Shown: in pieces, positions 39,274-49,628 of the stretch | Layout of the letters: the number at the start of each line of letters is the position of its first letter | How positions within the stretch are numbered: the stretch's first letter is position 1 | NCBI RefSeq assembly: GCF_013133775.1 | Contig: NZ_JABGBO010000005.1 | Coordinates: 124,001 to 188,000, forward strand | Direction of reading: 5' to 3' | Source: Pelistega europaea | GTDB lineage: Bacteria > Pseudomonadota > Gammaproteobacteria > Burkholderiales > Burkholderiaceae_B | Length of the DNA stretch: 64,000 bases | Program-made: the position numbers and the translations under genes | The notes under the pieces: generated by a model | What the model was told of the DNA's origin: nothing | The model's input: only the letters and a program-made list of their open reading frames with translations | The model's database searches: none

Positions 39274-40581
39274 ATGCAAGCTATTATTCTCGGAGCTGGT
39301 ATTGTAGGTTTAGCAACCGCTTATACCTTGGCGAATAGAGGATACGAAGTGACTATTATTGATCAGCATGATGAGGTTGGTCATGGTGCAACCTTTGCCA
39401 ATGGTGCCCAACTCTCCTATAGCTATGTAGCCCCACTTGCAGGTCCTGGCGTGATTGAAAAAGTACCTAAATGGTTACTCAATCCAGATTCTCCTTTACG
39501 CTTTAGACCCAGTCTAAAACCTAGTGATATTGGTTGGCAGTTGCGTTTCCTTAAAGCCTGTAATGCCCACCGTAGTGAACAAACCACTGCGGAATTATTA
39601 AGGCTTGCTTATTTAAGCCGTGATTTATACCACGAAATATTTAAAAATCAGACTTTTTGCAATATTGATTTTAGTCGTGCAGGTAAATTAGTCGTCCATC
39701 GTACCGCCCATTCTATGGAAAGTGCCGTCCGTCAACTTGAAGTACAGCAACGACTTGGAGGAATGCCTCAACAAGCACTTTCAGCGACAGAATGTATCGA
39801 AAAAGAACCTGCTCTAGCTCCTATTGCATCTCAGTTAGTTGGAGGTATCTACACAGAAAGCGAAGAAGCCGCAGATGCCTATAAAGTTACCTTGGCTTTT
39901 AAGCAATACCTGATGCAGCATGGAGTGAAATTCTTATTGAATACTCAAGTCACAGGGTTCAAACGCCATGTCGATAACCGTGTCAGTGTCAAAGTGTGTA
40001 CTTCACCAACTACAACAGCTCATGCTTCAACGGTAGGAGCTTTGCCTAATACGCTTTCCGCCGATGCGATTATTGTTTGTCTAGGTGTAGAAAGTCGCAA
40101 TATATTGGCTAGTTTGGATATTCAAGTACCTGTCGCTCCACTAAAAGGATATAGCCTTACCCTTGATATTGAAAATGAGAGTATGGCTCCTCATGTTAGT
40201 ATTACTGACTTTGAACGTAAAGTGGTTTATGCTCGTTTAGGTAAACGTCTACGTCTGGCAGGCATGGCTGATTTGGTAGGACTTGATTACCGCATAGATC
40301 AGCATCGTATTAATGCCCTTATTGCCGAGGCGCAAGCTGTTTTTGCACAAGCTGGTGATTATCGTAAAGCCCAACAATGGACTGGTTTACGCCCTGCTAC
40401 TCCACTAGGCAAGCCTATTATTGATAAAACTCCATTAGAAAATTTATATATCAATATTGGACATGGGGCCTTGGGTTTTACTTTGGCAGCTGGCAGCGCA
40501 GAACTACTAGCTGACAAGTTGGAAAATAAATCTCATGTTTTAGCACCGCTATTTAATTTGGCGGTAGCAAAAGCATGGTAA
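39274..40581 (+). CDS. dadA: D-amino acid dehydrogenase small subunit type
   Basis: FAD-dependent membrane-associated oxidoreductase of the DAO family, 435 aa, that oxidises D-amino acids (typically D-alanine) and passes electrons to quinones. The N-terminal dinucleotide fold is IILGAGIVGLATAYTLANRG. NGAQLSYSYVAPLAGPG, WTGLRPATPLGKPIID and INIGHGALGFTLAAGSAELLAD are characteristic of DadA. AGGAG lies 8 nt before the ATG. Substrate range is inferred from family. Confidence 0.92.
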   Translation: MQAIILGAGIVGLATAYTLANRGYEVTIIDQHDEVGHGATFANGAQLSYSYVAPLAGPGVIEKVPKWLLNPDSPLRFRPSLKPSDIGWQLRFLKACNAHRSEQTTAELLRLAYLSRDLYHEIFKNQTFCNIDFSRAGKLVVHRTAHSMESAVRQLEVQQRLGGMPQQALSATECIEKEPALAPIASQLVGGIYTESEEAADAYKVTLAFKQYLMQHGVKFLLNTQVTGFKRHVDNRVSVKVCTSPTTTAHASTVGALPNTLSADAIIVCLGVESRNILASLDIQVPVAPLKGYSLTLDIENESMAPHVSITDFERKVVYARLGKRLRLAGMADLVGLDYRIDQHRINALIAEAQAVFAQAGDYRKAQQWTGLRPATPLGKPIIDKTPLENLYINIGHGALGFTLAAGSAELLADKLENKSHVLAPLFNLAVAKAW

Positions 40582-40674
40582 AGGTGCTGTTTTACCTTAC
40601 TTAGTCATTACTAAAATGAGTAGATGGTCATCAACATCGACTAAATCATCTACAATAATAAAAGCGGTGAATTT

Positions 40675-40765
40675 ATTATCGCCTACTAAATAAGGTAGTC
40701 GATTAAAAACTGTTGATTTATTATTGCCTACTAAACAAAGTAGTCGATATATAAAAATAGCTTAT
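40675..40765. repeat. Two-copy 45-bp tandem repeat between dadA and the TM2 gene
   Basis: GCCTACTAAA at 40681 recurs at 40726 within copies of ...TTTATTATYGCCTACTAAAYAARGTAGTCGAT. A third, weaker echo lies just upstream. Confidence 0.88.
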
Positions 40766-40824
40766 TGGTCCTTTTGTCCAATGACATTTATATAGAATAA
40801 TTTGTATTGCCGTAGAGGTATTTT

Positions 40825-41292
40825 ATGCAAAAAGTTATTGTCCCCGTCGTAATTTTTATTGCGGTACTTATTGCCCTCATGTTTGGGGAGGGATTACTAA
40901 GCTCCCTGCTCTCATTCTTAGAAGATGCATTGGGCTTTTTCCTAGATTACTGGCGTATGTTCTACACCCATGTCGCCGATTTTGTAGTGAATAATCCTTA
41001 TAAACTATTACTTGCCCTTGTTATTACTGCGATTGCCTCTTTATGGATTTTTAAACGCCATGGTGATGAGCTTAACAGCCCAACAAACCGTCGTAAGTTT
41101 GCGGTAGTATTAGCGATTTTCCTTGGCTGGTTAGGGGCACATCGTTTTTATCTTGGTCAATATGGCAAGGGTATTGTATATATCTTAATCAGTGCTGTTT
41201 TTGCTCCACTCAGTGTATTGCTGAGTTTTATTGATGCCGTACGCTTTTTAGCCATGGATGATGCCGAGTTCCGTACCCATTATCCTTTGTGA
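40825..41292 (+). CDS. TM2 domain membrane protein
   Basis: A 155-aa membrane protein. Two hydrophobic segments precede a C-terminal TM2 domain, visible as VVLAIFLGWLGAHRFYLGQYGKGIVY with the GxHRFYLG turn. GAGG precedes the ATG. The next gene starts 8 bp after its stop, implying an operon. TM2 proteins have no established bacterial function. Confidence 0.85.
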   Translation: MQKVIVPVVIFIAVLIALMFGEGLLSSLLSFLEDALGFFLDYWRMFYTHVADFVVNNPYKLLLALVITAIASLWIFKRHGDELNSPTNRRKFAVVLAIFLGWLGAHRFYLGQYGKGIVYILISAVFAPLSVLLSFIDAVRFLAMDDAEFRTHYPL

Positions 41293-41300
41293 GAAATAAG

Positions 41301-41756
41301 ATGGAAATTCAAGATTTAACTATCCCCAGCGAACATATCGACAGCAAACGTTTACTTCAAAACTGGTCATGGCTTTTTGAACCACGGCTTCAAGTGGTGA
41401 TGATTACCAAACTTGGCGATGCTTTTTTAATTGAACCTAGTACAGGGGAGATTTTTTTCCTTGATACATTAGATGGCGAGCTAGAATCCATTGCAGATTC
41501 CGTTAATGACTTTAGAGAATTACTAAACGATCGTGAGTTTGTGATTGACTATTTCTCACTAGAATTACTAGCACCTGTTATTCACCTTGCTATGCCAGAA
41601 AATACGGTATATAGCTTTAAAAAACCACCTGTGCTTGGTGGTGAAGTCAGTAGCGATAATTTAGAACTTTTTGATGTCCTTCAGCACTTCGACGATATGG
41701 GTAGACTGTGGTTAGAAATTGACCAGCTCGCCCAAGAAATGGATGATGAGGAGTAG
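41301..41756 (+). CDS. DUF1851/Tdi1-like protein, possible immunity or nucleotide-binding protein
   Basis: A 151-aa acidic soluble protein. The pattern NWSWLF, then MITKLGDAFLIEPSTGEIFFLDTLDGELESIADS and an F-L helix resembles the DUF1851 (T6SS immunity Tdi1 C-terminal) family. The ATG at 41301 is preferred over GTG 41289, which overlaps the upstream gene. Paired with the TM2 protein. No toxin gene is nearby, so an immunity role is only a possibility. Confidence 0.7.
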   Translation: MEIQDLTIPSEHIDSKRLLQNWSWLFEPRLQVVMITKLGDAFLIEPSTGEIFFLDTLDGELESIADSVNDFRELLNDREFVIDYFSLELLAPVIHLAMPENTVYSFKKPPVLGGEVSSDNLELFDVLQHFDDMGRLWLEIDQLAQEMDDEE

Positions 41757-41857
41757 TCGATTGGACTATCCTCTTTCTCTAAATTTTTTAAAGACAACCC
41801 TATATCAATAGATATAGGTTTTTTTATTATTATCTCTCTTCATAGGAAAGTCTAACC

Positions 41858-43222
41858 ATGCAACCCTCACAATCTTCTGATTTGGTTTATAAACTGGAAG
41901 ATAAACCTCCTTTTTTTAGTGCATTTTTAAGTGCATTAACCCATTTATTAGCGATTTTTGTCCCTATGGTTACTCCAGCCCTTATCGTAGGTGGAGCATT
42001 GAATCTTTCTAATGACATTACTGCTTACCTTGTTTCTATGGCAATGGTAGCCTCTGGGGTAGGAACTTTCTTACAAGTAAATCGCTGGGGAATAATAGGT
42101 TCTGGATTGTTATCTATCCAATCAGTCAACTTCTCTTTTGTGACAGTAATGATTACGCTTGGCCTTGGCATGCAGAAAGAGGGGTTAACAGAAGATTTGG
42201 TGATTTCTACTTTACTAGGGGTATCTTTTGTCGGCGCTTTTCTTGTAATGGGGGCGGCATGGGTACTCCCTTATCTTAAACGCATTATCACACCCACTGT
42301 CAGTGGTGTGGTTGTAATGATGATTGGTTTAAGCCTTATTCATGTGGGGATTACTGATTTTGGGGGCGGTTTTGCTGCCAAAAGCAACGGTACCTTTGGC
42401 TCCATGCAAAACCTTGGTTTAGCTAGTCTAGTATTGATTATTGTATTGCTTTTTAACTGCTTTAAAAATCCTTTATTGCGTATGAGCGGTATTGCTGTAG
42501 GCTTGATTGTGGGCTATATCGTATCGCTATTTCTCGGCATTGTGGATTTTAGTCCCTTGCAAAATCTTCCTATTATTACTGTACCTGTGCCTTTCAAATA
42601 CGGTTTTAACTTTGACTGGCATGCATTTATCCTAGCAGGTACAATTTTCTTGCTTAGCGTGTTTGAAGCCGTCGGCGACTTAACAGCAACCTCTATGGTA
42701 TCTAACCGCCCTATTGAGGGTGAAGAATATACTTCTCGTCTACGTGGTGGTGTGATGGCAGATGGTCTGGTTTCTGTGATTGCTACTGCATTAGGCTCTT
42801 TGCCACTCACTACTTTTGCACAAAACAATGGTGTTATCCAAATGACTGGGGTTGCTTCCCGTCATGTTGGTAAATATATCGCTGTGATTTTAGTCGTCCT
42901 TGGTCTATTCCCTATTGTAGGCCGTTTCTTTACGACAATCCCTAGTCCTGTGCTAGGTGGTGCAATGGTATTGATGTTTGGACTGATTGCTATTGCTGGT
43001 GTGCGTATCATTATGACCAATGGTATCAATCGTCGTGAAGCGATTATTTGTGCCACTTCTGTGGGTTTAGGTCTTGGCGTAGCATTTGAACCTAGTGTGT
43101 TTGAGCAATTACCAATTCTTTTTCAAAATCCAATTTGTATGGGTGGTATTGTGGCAGTCGTGTTGAATATTATCCTGCCTCGTGATGATGAGAAGAAGAT
43201 GTTTACTGAAGTGGATTTGTAA
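41858..43222 (+). CDS. Xanthine/uracil permease (NCS2 family)
   Basis: A 454-aa nucleobase:cation symporter with 12-14 hydrophobic segments. The NAT/NCS2 signature is FAQNNGVIQMTGVASRHVG, and GDLTATSMVS (with SVFEAVGD before it) gives the conserved acidic position. Features are closest to the purine (xanthine/urate) subgroup. AGGAAAG precedes the ATG. A 69-bp duplication spans its stop codon and terminator. Confidence 0.9.
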   Translation: MQPSQSSDLVYKLEDKPPFFSAFLSALTHLLAIFVPMVTPALIVGGALNLSNDITAYLVSMAMVASGVGTFLQVNRWGIIGSGLLSIQSVNFSFVTVMITLGLGMQKEGLTEDLVISTLLGVSFVGAFLVMGAAWVLPYLKRIITPTVSGVVVMMIGLSLIHVGITDFGGGFAAKSNGTFGSMQNLGLASLVLIIVLLFNCFKNPLLRMSGIAVGLIVGYIVSLFLGIVDFSPLQNLPIITVPVPFKYGFNFDWHAFILAGTIFLLSVFEAVGDLTATSMVSNRPIEGEEYTSRLRGGVMADGLVSVIATALGSLPLTTFAQNNGVIQMTGVASRHVGKYIAVILVVLGLFPIVGRFFTTIPSPVLGGAMVLMFGLIAIAGVRIIMTNGINRREAIICATSVGLGLGVAFEPSVFEQLPILFQNPICMGGIVAVVLNIILPRDDEKKMFTEVDL

Positions 43223-43243
43223 AGCAGCTTCTTTCTCTAGTGG

Positions 43244-43265
43244 TGCGGCACTTTTAGGTGCCGCA
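43244..43265 (+). terminator. Terminator of the nucleobase permease, first copy
   Basis: TGCGGCAC, loop TTTTAG, GTGCCGCA, then TTTTG. Confidence 0.8.
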
Positions 43266-43312
43266 TTTTGTTTGCTACAGCGGATTGGTAAAGCAGCTCC
43301 TTTCTCTAGCGG

Positions 43313-43334
43313 TGCGACACTTTTAGGTGCCGCA
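43313..43334 (+). terminator. Terminator of the nucleobase permease, second copy
   Basis: Duplicate of the preceding hairpin with one stem mismatch (TGCGACAC with GTGCCGCA). Confidence 0.6.
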
Positions 43335-43367
43335 TCCTTTACTTAAGATAAATCTTCAAAGAGCTTT

Positions 43368-44069
43368 TTAATGTCCCAAGTATGCCTTTCTCACTGCATC
43401 ATTGACTAATAAGTTAGCCCCTGTATCCTGCAATACAACACGTCCAGTCTCTAATACATATCCACGGTCGGCAACCTGGAGTGCCTTGTTAGCATTTTGC
43501 TCTACCAAGAACACTGTCACACCTCCCTCACGAATCGTCTGAATAATCTCAAAAATTTGAGCAATAATCAGTGGGGCTAGTCCTAAAGTTGGCTCATCTA
43601 GCAAAATCAGCTGTGGACGACTCATCAAGGCACGCCCGATAGCTAGCATCTGTTGCTCACCACCAGACATTGTTCCTGCACGCTGATTCGCACGCTCTTT
43701 AAGACGAGGGAATAGTGTAAATGCATGTTCAATCCCCTCTTCTGTTTCTTGGTCATTTAAAAAGAAACCGCCCATCTTGAGATTTTCAACGACGGTCAGC
43801 GCAGGAAATACACGACGCCCCTCTGGAGAGATAGATACTCCACTACGCATAATCATATGCGTCTCATCATTGGTAATATCACGACCAAATAAAGTAATCT
43901 TACCCTCAGAAGCACGAGGATTACCACAAACAGTCTTAAGTAAAGTTGTCTTGCCTGCCCCATTGGCACCAATAAGTGTGACAATCTCACCCTTGTTTAC
44001 TTCAATACTAACATTGTGCAGCGCTTGAATAGCGCCATAATGTGCACTCACATTTTCTAACTTTAGCAC
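43368..44069 (-). CDS. livF: Branched-chain amino acid ABC transporter ATPase LivF
   Basis: Second ATPase of the liv system, 233 aa. Walker A GANGAGKTTLLKT, signature MSGGEQQMLAIGRAL, Walker B LILLDEPTLGLAP and the ending typical of LivF (VLETGRVVLQDTG...). The start is a GTG with GGGAG 6 nt upstream, 1 bp after livG. Last gene of livHMGF. Confidence 0.95.
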   Translation of the reverse strand: MLKLENVSAHYGAIQALHNVSIEVNKGEIVTLIGANGAGKTTLLKTVCGNPRASEGKITLFGRDITNDETHMIMRSGVSISPEGRRVFPALTVVENLKMGGFFLNDQETEEGIEHAFTLFPRLKERANQRAGTMSGGEQQMLAIGRALMSRPQLILLDEPTLGLAPLIIAQIFEIIQTIREGGVTVFLVEQNANKALQVADRGYVLETGRVVLQDTGANLLVNDAVRKAYLGH

Positions 44070-44070
44070 G

Positions 44071-44838
44071 CTATTCTCCCAAATAAGCCTTAATCACTTG
44101 AGGATCATTGCGAACCTCATCTGGTAAACCAGTGACGAGCGGTTTACCCATCTCCATCACCATGATGCGATCAGAAATATCCATAATCAAGCTCATATCA
44201 TGCTCAATCAACAAGACAGAAATATCGAACTCACGGCGTAACTGGTCAATCATACGAGCCAGGTCTTTCTTCTCTTGTGGATTAAGACCTGCTGCTGGCT
44301 CATCAAGAAGCAATAACTTAGGCTGGGTAATCATACAACGGGCAATCTCTAGGCGACGTTGGTGACCATAAGCCAGATTACCTGCTTCACGGTTAGCCAT
44401 ATCACGCAGTCCCATAAAATCAAGCCATTTCACAGCATTATCAAGAGCCTGTTTCTCACTACGCTTATAGCTAGGCAAACTTAATAAGCCTGATAAAAAG
44501 CTGGCACTCAAACGATTATGCTGAGCCACAAGTAAGTTTTCTAACGCCGTTAAGTTCTTAAAAAGACGTACGTTTTGGAAAGTACGCACCAAGCCATGTT
44601 TAGCCACAACATGACTAGGCTTGCCAGTAATATTCTCTCCAAACAAAGAGATATTTCCCTCTGAAGGAGAATAAAACCCACTCACGCAGTTAAATACTGT
44701 GGTCTTGCCTGCTCCATTAGGACCGATGATTGAAAAAATCTCGTTTTTATGAACATCAAAAGCGACTTGGTCCACTGCAACAAGACCACCGAAACGCATC
44801 ACAAGATCACGTACGGATAATACTACTTCTTTACTCAT
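44071..44838 (-). CDS. livG: Branched-chain amino acid ABC transporter ATPase LivG
   Basis: First ATPase, 255 aa, with Walker [13 protein letters not shown], signature [15 protein letters not shown] and Walker [15 protein letters not shown]. The start overlaps the end of livM by four bases (ATGA). Confidence 0.95.
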   Translation of the reverse strand: MSKEVVLSVRDLVMRFGGLVAVDQVAFDVHKNEIFSIIGPNGAGKTTVFNCVSGFYSPSEGNISLFGENITGKPSHVVAKHGLVRTFQNVRLFKNLTALENLLVAQHNRLSASFLSGLLSLPSYKRSEKQALDNAVKWLDFMGLRDMANREAGNLAYGHQRRLEIARCMITQPKLLLLDEPAAGLNPQEKKDLARMIDQLRREFDISVLLIEHDMSLIMDISDRIMVMEMGKPLVTGLPDEVRNDPQVIKAYLGE

Positions 44839-46067
44839 GACGAAATCTCCACGTGAGGACGTTTAATAGGAAGCAAGCCCTGAGGACGCCACATCATCAT
44901 GACAACCATAACTAAACCAAAAATTAACATACGGTATTCCGCAAATTCACGTGCCAACTCAGGTAATACAGTCAATAAAATAGCGGCAAAAATCACCCCA
45001 AGTTGAGAACCCATACCACCTAGTACCACAATCGCAAGAATCAATGCAGATTCGATAAAGGTGAAAGACTCTGGATTCACTAGACCTTGACGTGCAGCAA
45101 AGAAAGCTCCACCAAAACCTGCACACATCGCACCAAGCGTAAATGCGGATAGTTTAATCTTTGTCGGATTAAGACCAAGTGAACGGCAAGCGATTTCATC
45201 TTCACGCAATGCTTCCCAAGCACGACCGATAGGCATACGCACTAGACGATTAGAAAGTAATAAAGTCACAACTGCAAGCACCAAAGCCATGAGATAGAGG
45301 TAAATGACAACGTCCATATTGTCAAATTTCCAGCCCATCATTTGGTGGAAAGTTTCTTCACCTGCTGGTGCACGACGTGCCATCACATAACCAAATAAAC
45401 TTGGTTTAGGGATACTAGAAATCCCATCAGGGCCACCTGTCCACTCAGTTAAGTTAATCAGTAATAAACGGATAATCTCACCAAACCCGAGTGTCACAAT
45501 GGCTAGATAGTCACCACGCAAACGCAATACAGGGAACCCAAGCATGAAACCAAACAGTGCTGCCATTGCACCTGATAGCGGTAAGGCTTCCCAAAAAGTC
45601 CACCCTGCCCAGTGATATAGTAAAGCATAAGTGTATGCACCCACGGCATAGAAACCTACAAAGCCCAAGTCAAGTAAACCCGCAAACCCCACTACGATGT
45701 TAAGACCTAAACCCAACATCACATAGATGAGTACCAGTGTTGCAATATCCACAGCAACACGATTACCGAAAAATGGCCAAATCACGCAAATAACCACCAC
45801 CGCGAAAATCAGAAGATTCGTCTTCTTCTGACTGAGTGCAGGAATCTCTGGCAATTTAAAACGACTACCCACACTGCTGCGACGGAATAATGGGGCGACA
45901 ATCAGTTGGAATAAGAATACAACCAAGCAACCCCAAGCCACTACCGATAAATTGGGTTCAACAACACTAGAAATACCTTGGCGAGTCAAAGTAAGACCAA
46001 AGATTGGCGTTGCCATAATAGCAGTCATCGCCGTACTAAAAAAAGCATTTTTTAGATTGTTCATCAT
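44835..46067 (-). CDS. livM: Branched-chain amino acid ABC transporter permease LivM
   Basis: Permease of 410 aa with about ten membrane segments. [28 protein letters not shown] and [28 protein letters not shown] are standard LivM blocks. Overlaps livH by four bases (ATGA). A double ATG leaves the first residue ambiguous by one. Confidence 0.95.
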   Translation of the reverse strand: MMNNLKNAFFSTAMTAIMATPIFGLTLTRQGISSVVEPNLSVVAWGCLVVFLFQLIVAPLFRRSSVGSRFKLPEIPALSQKKTNLLIFAVVVICVIWPFFGNRVAVDIATLVLIYVMLGLGLNIVVGFAGLLDLGFVGFYAVGAYTYALLYHWAGWTFWEALPLSGAMAALFGFMLGFPVLRLRGDYLAIVTLGFGEIIRLLLINLTEWTGGPDGISSIPKPSLFGYVMARRAPAGEETFHQMMGWKFDNMDVVIYLYLMALVLAVVTLLLSNRLVRMPIGRAWEALREDEIACRSLGLNPTKIKLSAFTLGAMCAGFGGAFFAARQGLVNPESFTFIESALILAIVVLGGMGSQLGVIFAAILLTVLPELAREFAEYRMLIFGLVMVVMMMWRPQGLLPIKRPHVEISS

Positions 46068-46990
46068 ACTTTTTCAACCTCCGGCTTACCTAATAAACCA
46101 CTTGGCCTAAATAATAAAATCAACACTAAGAGACCAAAGGCCACAATATCCTTGTACTCAGAAGAGATATAAGCCGCTGCCAATGTTTCTGCAATCCCTA
46201 GTAAGACACCGCCCAAAATCGCACCAGGAATACTACCAATACCCCCCAATACCGCAGCAGTAAATGCCTTTATACCTGCAATAAAGCCAATGAACGGATT
46301 CAATTTACCAATGGTGATAGCAATCAACACCCCGCCGATAGCTGCCAACACCGCACCGAGAACAAAAGTGAAAGAAATAACCTTGTTCGTATCAATACCA
46401 AGCAAATTAGCCATCTGCATATCTTGTGAGCAGGCACGTGAGGCACGCCCCATACGTGAGTTCTTAATATAGAAAGTCAAGGCCACCATCAACACGAACA
46501 CCACGACAATAATCAACAGACGAGCATAGGTAATTGTCAATGAAAAATGTTCAGAAATATCAATATGAAAAGCCCCTGGAAGAATATTAGGTACAGCAGT
46601 ATCTTTTGCCCCTTGACCTAATGCCACCCAGTTTTGTAGGAAGATGGACATACCAATCGCTGAAATCAATGATACCAAACGAGGGCTATTACGCAGAGGA
46701 CGATAAGCCACACGTTCGACAGCATAGCCATAGCAGCCGGTCACCACAGCAGCAATCACCAACATACTCATAATGAGTACAGGTACGGGAATACTCCCAC
46801 CTACGCCTAGTGAGGTTAATGTCACTAGCCCCACATAAGCTCCAATCATATAAATCTCACCATGGGCAAAGTTAATCATGCCGATGATGCCATACACCAT
46901 GGTGTAACCAATCGCAATCAGCGCATAAATGGCCCCCAACGAGAGACCGTTAAATAGTTGCTGAAGAAATTGTGGTAAAAATGTTTCCAT
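46064..46990 (-). CDS. livH: Branched-chain amino acid ABC transporter permease LivH
   Basis: Permease of 308 aa. [33 protein letters not shown] is the classic LivH opening, and the EAA-like segment is [18 protein letters not shown]. First gene of the operon. No binding-protein gene is adjacent; four LivK-type genes lie 9-14 kb away. Confidence 0.95.
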   Translation of the reverse strand: METFLPQFLQQLFNGLSLGAIYALIAIGYTMVYGIIGMINFAHGEIYMIGAYVGLVTLTSLGVGGSIPVPVLIMSMLVIAAVVTGCYGYAVERVAYRPLRNSPRLVSLISAIGMSIFLQNWVALGQGAKDTAVPNILPGAFHIDISEHFSLTITYARLLIIVVVFVLMVALTFYIKNSRMGRASRACSQDMQMANLLGIDTNKVISFTFVLGAVLAAIGGVLIAITIGKLNPFIGFIAGIKAFTAAVLGGIGSIPGAILGGVLLGIAETLAAAYISSEYKDIVAFGLLVLILLFRPSGLLGKPEVEKV

Positions 46991-47205
46991 TCCTACTCCC
47001 CGAAGTAAAACTAATAAAGCCTCTATTTCAACAGAGATTTAAACCTTGCCTATTTTATCGGCCCAGACAGCTAGATTCTATTAGGTTTTACGCTAGGATA
47101 CCAACTGCCTCATCAAAACTGCACTATTGTAGTGCGTTTTTAAAAGAATACTATCCGTATAACTACGAATATGGGCAATACCAGAGCATATTCTGCCCGC
47201 CATGA

Positions 47206-48027
47206 TTAAGTGCCAAGTTCTTTTGCCATCTCTGCAGAACGTGCTGCTGCTGCTGCCATAGCTTGTGCCACAATATCCTCTAAATGATGTTCTTGAAAGA
47301 CACTTAATGCCCGTAAAGTGGTTCCTCCCTTGGAAGAAACATTAGCACGTAACTGGGCCGGAGACTCTCCTGTGCTTTCAACCATCTTGGCCCCACCAGC
47401 AACCGTGGCTACAGCCAACTGTTTGGCTTGCTCTTCAGTCAACCCCAATTTCACCCCGCCAGCAATAAGTGCCTCGATAAACAGGTAAACATAGGCAGGA
47501 CCACTACCTGACAATGCACACACTGCATCAATCAAAAACTCTTCGTTTACACGAATAACCAACCCCATACAACGTAATAAATTTTCAGCATAAAGAACAC
47601 TCTCTTCACTCACTGCTGGGGTTGCAAAAAGACCTGTTGCCCCCATCCCTACTAAGCAAGGAGTATTGGGCATTGCACGGATAATTAAGTCATGTTCTAA
47701 CCAACGTCCCAGTGAAGTCACATTAATTCCAGCTGCCACACTGATAATAAGCGTATTTTTGGTCAAAAACGGCTTAATAGATAGGCAAACCTCTTTCAGA
47801 TTCTGTGGTTTAACTGCTAATACCCAAGTTTTGCAATGACTTAATGTCTCGCTTACCTCTAATGAAGTTGTCGCTCCCATCGCTGCCCATAAATCGGCTT
47901 TACTCTGATTATGATCAATCACATATAAAGATGTTTGCTCTCCTTTTGTGGTAACAATACCACGCCCCATGGCCTGTGCCATATTACCACCACCTATAAA
48001 AGCCACATCAAATGACTTACTCATCAT
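47206..48027 (-). CDS. proC: Pyrroline-5-carboxylate reductase
   Basis: Last step of proline synthesis, NAD(P)H-dependent, 273 aa. The N-terminal Rossmann motif is FIGGGNMAQAMGRGI. VCALSGSGPAYVYLFIEALIAGGVKLGL and LRANVSSKGGTTLRALSVF contain the substrate and dimer segments typical of ProC. GGAG lies 4 or 7 nt before two consecutive ATGs, so the start may be 48024. Confidence 0.95.
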   Translation of the reverse strand: MMSKSFDVAFIGGGNMAQAMGRGIVTTKGEQTSLYVIDHNQSKADLWAAMGATTSLEVSETLSHCKTWVLAVKPQNLKEVCLSIKPFLTKNTLIISVAAGINVTSLGRWLEHDLIIRAMPNTPCLVGMGATGLFATPAVSEESVLYAENLLRCMGLVIRVNEEFLIDAVCALSGSGPAYVYLFIEALIAGGVKLGLTEEQAKQLAVATVAGGAKMVESTGESPAQLRANVSSKGGTTLRALSVFQEHHLEDIVAQAMAAAAARSAEMAKELGT

Positions 48028-48144
48028 TGCACTCCTTTTTTCATAGAGAAATCCTAGGGTTTCCCACTAGAAACTTTCATTAAGCTGACAAAACCCAAAG
48101 AGTAAGTTTAACATAGTGCCTAAGTTTAAAAAGATTCTTCTTTT

Positions 48145-48162
48145 GCTTCACACGTTTGTCAC
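48145..48162 (+). promoter_or_regulatory. Weak Pho-box-like site upstream of ugpB
   Basis: GCTTCAC and TTGTCAC are 11 bp apart, as PhoB half-sites are, but the first half matches poorly. About 85 bp before the ugpB start. Confidence 0.3.
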
Positions 48163-48247
48163 AAACGAGTAATATTATGTGCATTGCTACATATCAGTAG
48201 CGTTTTTTCGCTGATTTTCCAGCGTTCCTTTATGGAGAGACAATACA

Positions 48248-49555
48248 ATGAAATTTATTCCCAAAGCTTTATCTCTTGCTGCCTTATTAGCTGCCACTAG
48301 CAACGCCTACGCGGTGACTGACATCTCTATCTGGCACTCTATGGAAGGCACATTGGGCGAACGCCTCAATGAAATCGTTGCTGATTTTAATAAAAGCCAA
48401 TCTGACTACAAAGTAACCGCTACTTACAAAGGTAACTATGGTGAGTCAATGAATGCTGGTATTGCTGCTTATCGTGCAGGTAAGGCTCCTGACATCATTC
48501 AAGTATTTGAAGTAGGTACTGCAACAATGATGTTCTCAAAAGGTGCTATCAAACCTATTCAACAAATGAGTGAAGAAGTAGGTAATCCTATTGATCCATC
48601 TAAATTTGTCCCTGGTATTGCAGGCTACTATTCAGAGCCCAACGGTAAGTTAGCTTCTATGCCTTTTAATAGCTCTACCCCTGTTTTCTACTACAACAAA
48701 GATTTGTTCAAAAAAGCAGGGCTAGATGTCAACAACCCACCTAAAACTTACCAAGAAATCCGTGAAGCAGCGAAAAAACTTAAAGCAGCTGGTGTTCAAT
48801 GTGGCTATACCACTTCTTGGCCATCATGGGTATTAGTAGAGAACTTTGGTGCATTACACAATATCCCTTATGCCTCTAAAAATAATGGCTTTGATGGTTT
48901 AGATGCACGCATTAACCTATTGCAAGACGGCTTTGTTAAGCATTTTGAATTGCTCAACGAGATGGCTAAAGAAGGTACTTTCACCTATGCTGGTCGTGCT
49001 GATGCAGGTAATGCCCAATTCTCATCTGGTAACTGCGCAATGTTCACCGGTTCCAGTGGTTCACGCGGTGGCTTTATGAAAACAGCGAAGTTTGAATTCG
49101 GTATTGGTCGCCTACCTTACAATAGCGACTTGGTAAAAGAGCCTCAAAACAGTGTGATTGGTGGTGCCTCTTTATGGGTATTTAGCAAGAAGTCTCCTGA
49201 AGTATACAAAGGTGTGACCGCTTTCTTCCACTATTTATCTAGCACAGATGTAGCTGCTAAATGGCACCAAGACACTGGTTATGTTCCAGTCGTAAAAAGT
49301 GCTTATGAGGCCACTAAAGCAGCTGGTTTCTATGACAAGAATCCAGGTACTGATATTCCTTTCCTACAACTTAATGTAGCAACCACAGATGCTTCTCGTG
49401 GTGTTCGTCTCGGCTTCTTACCACAAATCCGTGACATCCAAGAAGGCGAAATGGAAAAAATCTTCTCTCAAAAAGAATCTGTTAAAGAAGGTTTAGAAGA
49501 GATGAACAAACGTGCTAATGAATTACTAACACGTTTTGAAAACAGCAATAAATAA
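48248..49555 (+). CDS. ugpB: sn-Glycerol-3-phosphate ABC transporter binding protein
   Basis: Periplasmic binding protein of 435 aa. The signal peptide ends SNAYA, followed by VTDISIWHSMEGTLGERL. TATYKGNYGESMNAGIAAYRAGKAPDIIQVFEVGTATMM, FNSSTPVFYYN and GIGRLPYNSD resemble UgpB closely. Heads ugpBAEC. Glycerol-3-phosphate can serve as phosphate or carbon source. Confidence 0.95.
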   Translation: MKFIPKALSLAALLAATSNAYAVTDISIWHSMEGTLGERLNEIVADFNKSQSDYKVTATYKGNYGESMNAGIAAYRAGKAPDIIQVFEVGTATMMFSKGAIKPIQQMSEEVGNPIDPSKFVPGIAGYYSEPNGKLASMPFNSSTPVFYYNKDLFKKAGLDVNNPPKTYQEIREAAKKLKAAGVQCGYTTSWPSWVLVENFGALHNIPYASKNNGFDGLDARINLLQDGFVKHFELLNEMAKEGTFTYAGRADAGNAQFSSGNCAMFTGSSGSRGGFMKTAKFEFGIGRLPYNSDLVKEPQNSVIGGASLWVFSKKSPEVYKGVTAFFHYLSSTDVAAKWHQDTGYVPVVKSAYEATKAAGFYDKNPGTDIPFLQLNVATTDASRGVRLGFLPQIRDIQEGEMEKIFSQKESVKEGLEEMNKRANELLTRFENSNK

Positions 49556-49628
49556 TTTACTTTTTATTGTTTGTTATATAATACTGCGGGATTCCCTCCC
49601 GCAGTAATTATTTATGAGTATTTGATGT

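Larger units (their letters stand above)
43212..43345. repeat. 69-bp duplication of the permease stop codon and terminator
   Basis: GGATTTGTAAAGCAGCTTC at 43213 is repeated as GGATTGGTAAAGCAGCTCC at 43282, each followed by CTTTCTCTAG.GGTGCG.CAC and the same hairpin. The gene end and its terminator are present twice. Confidence 0.92.
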
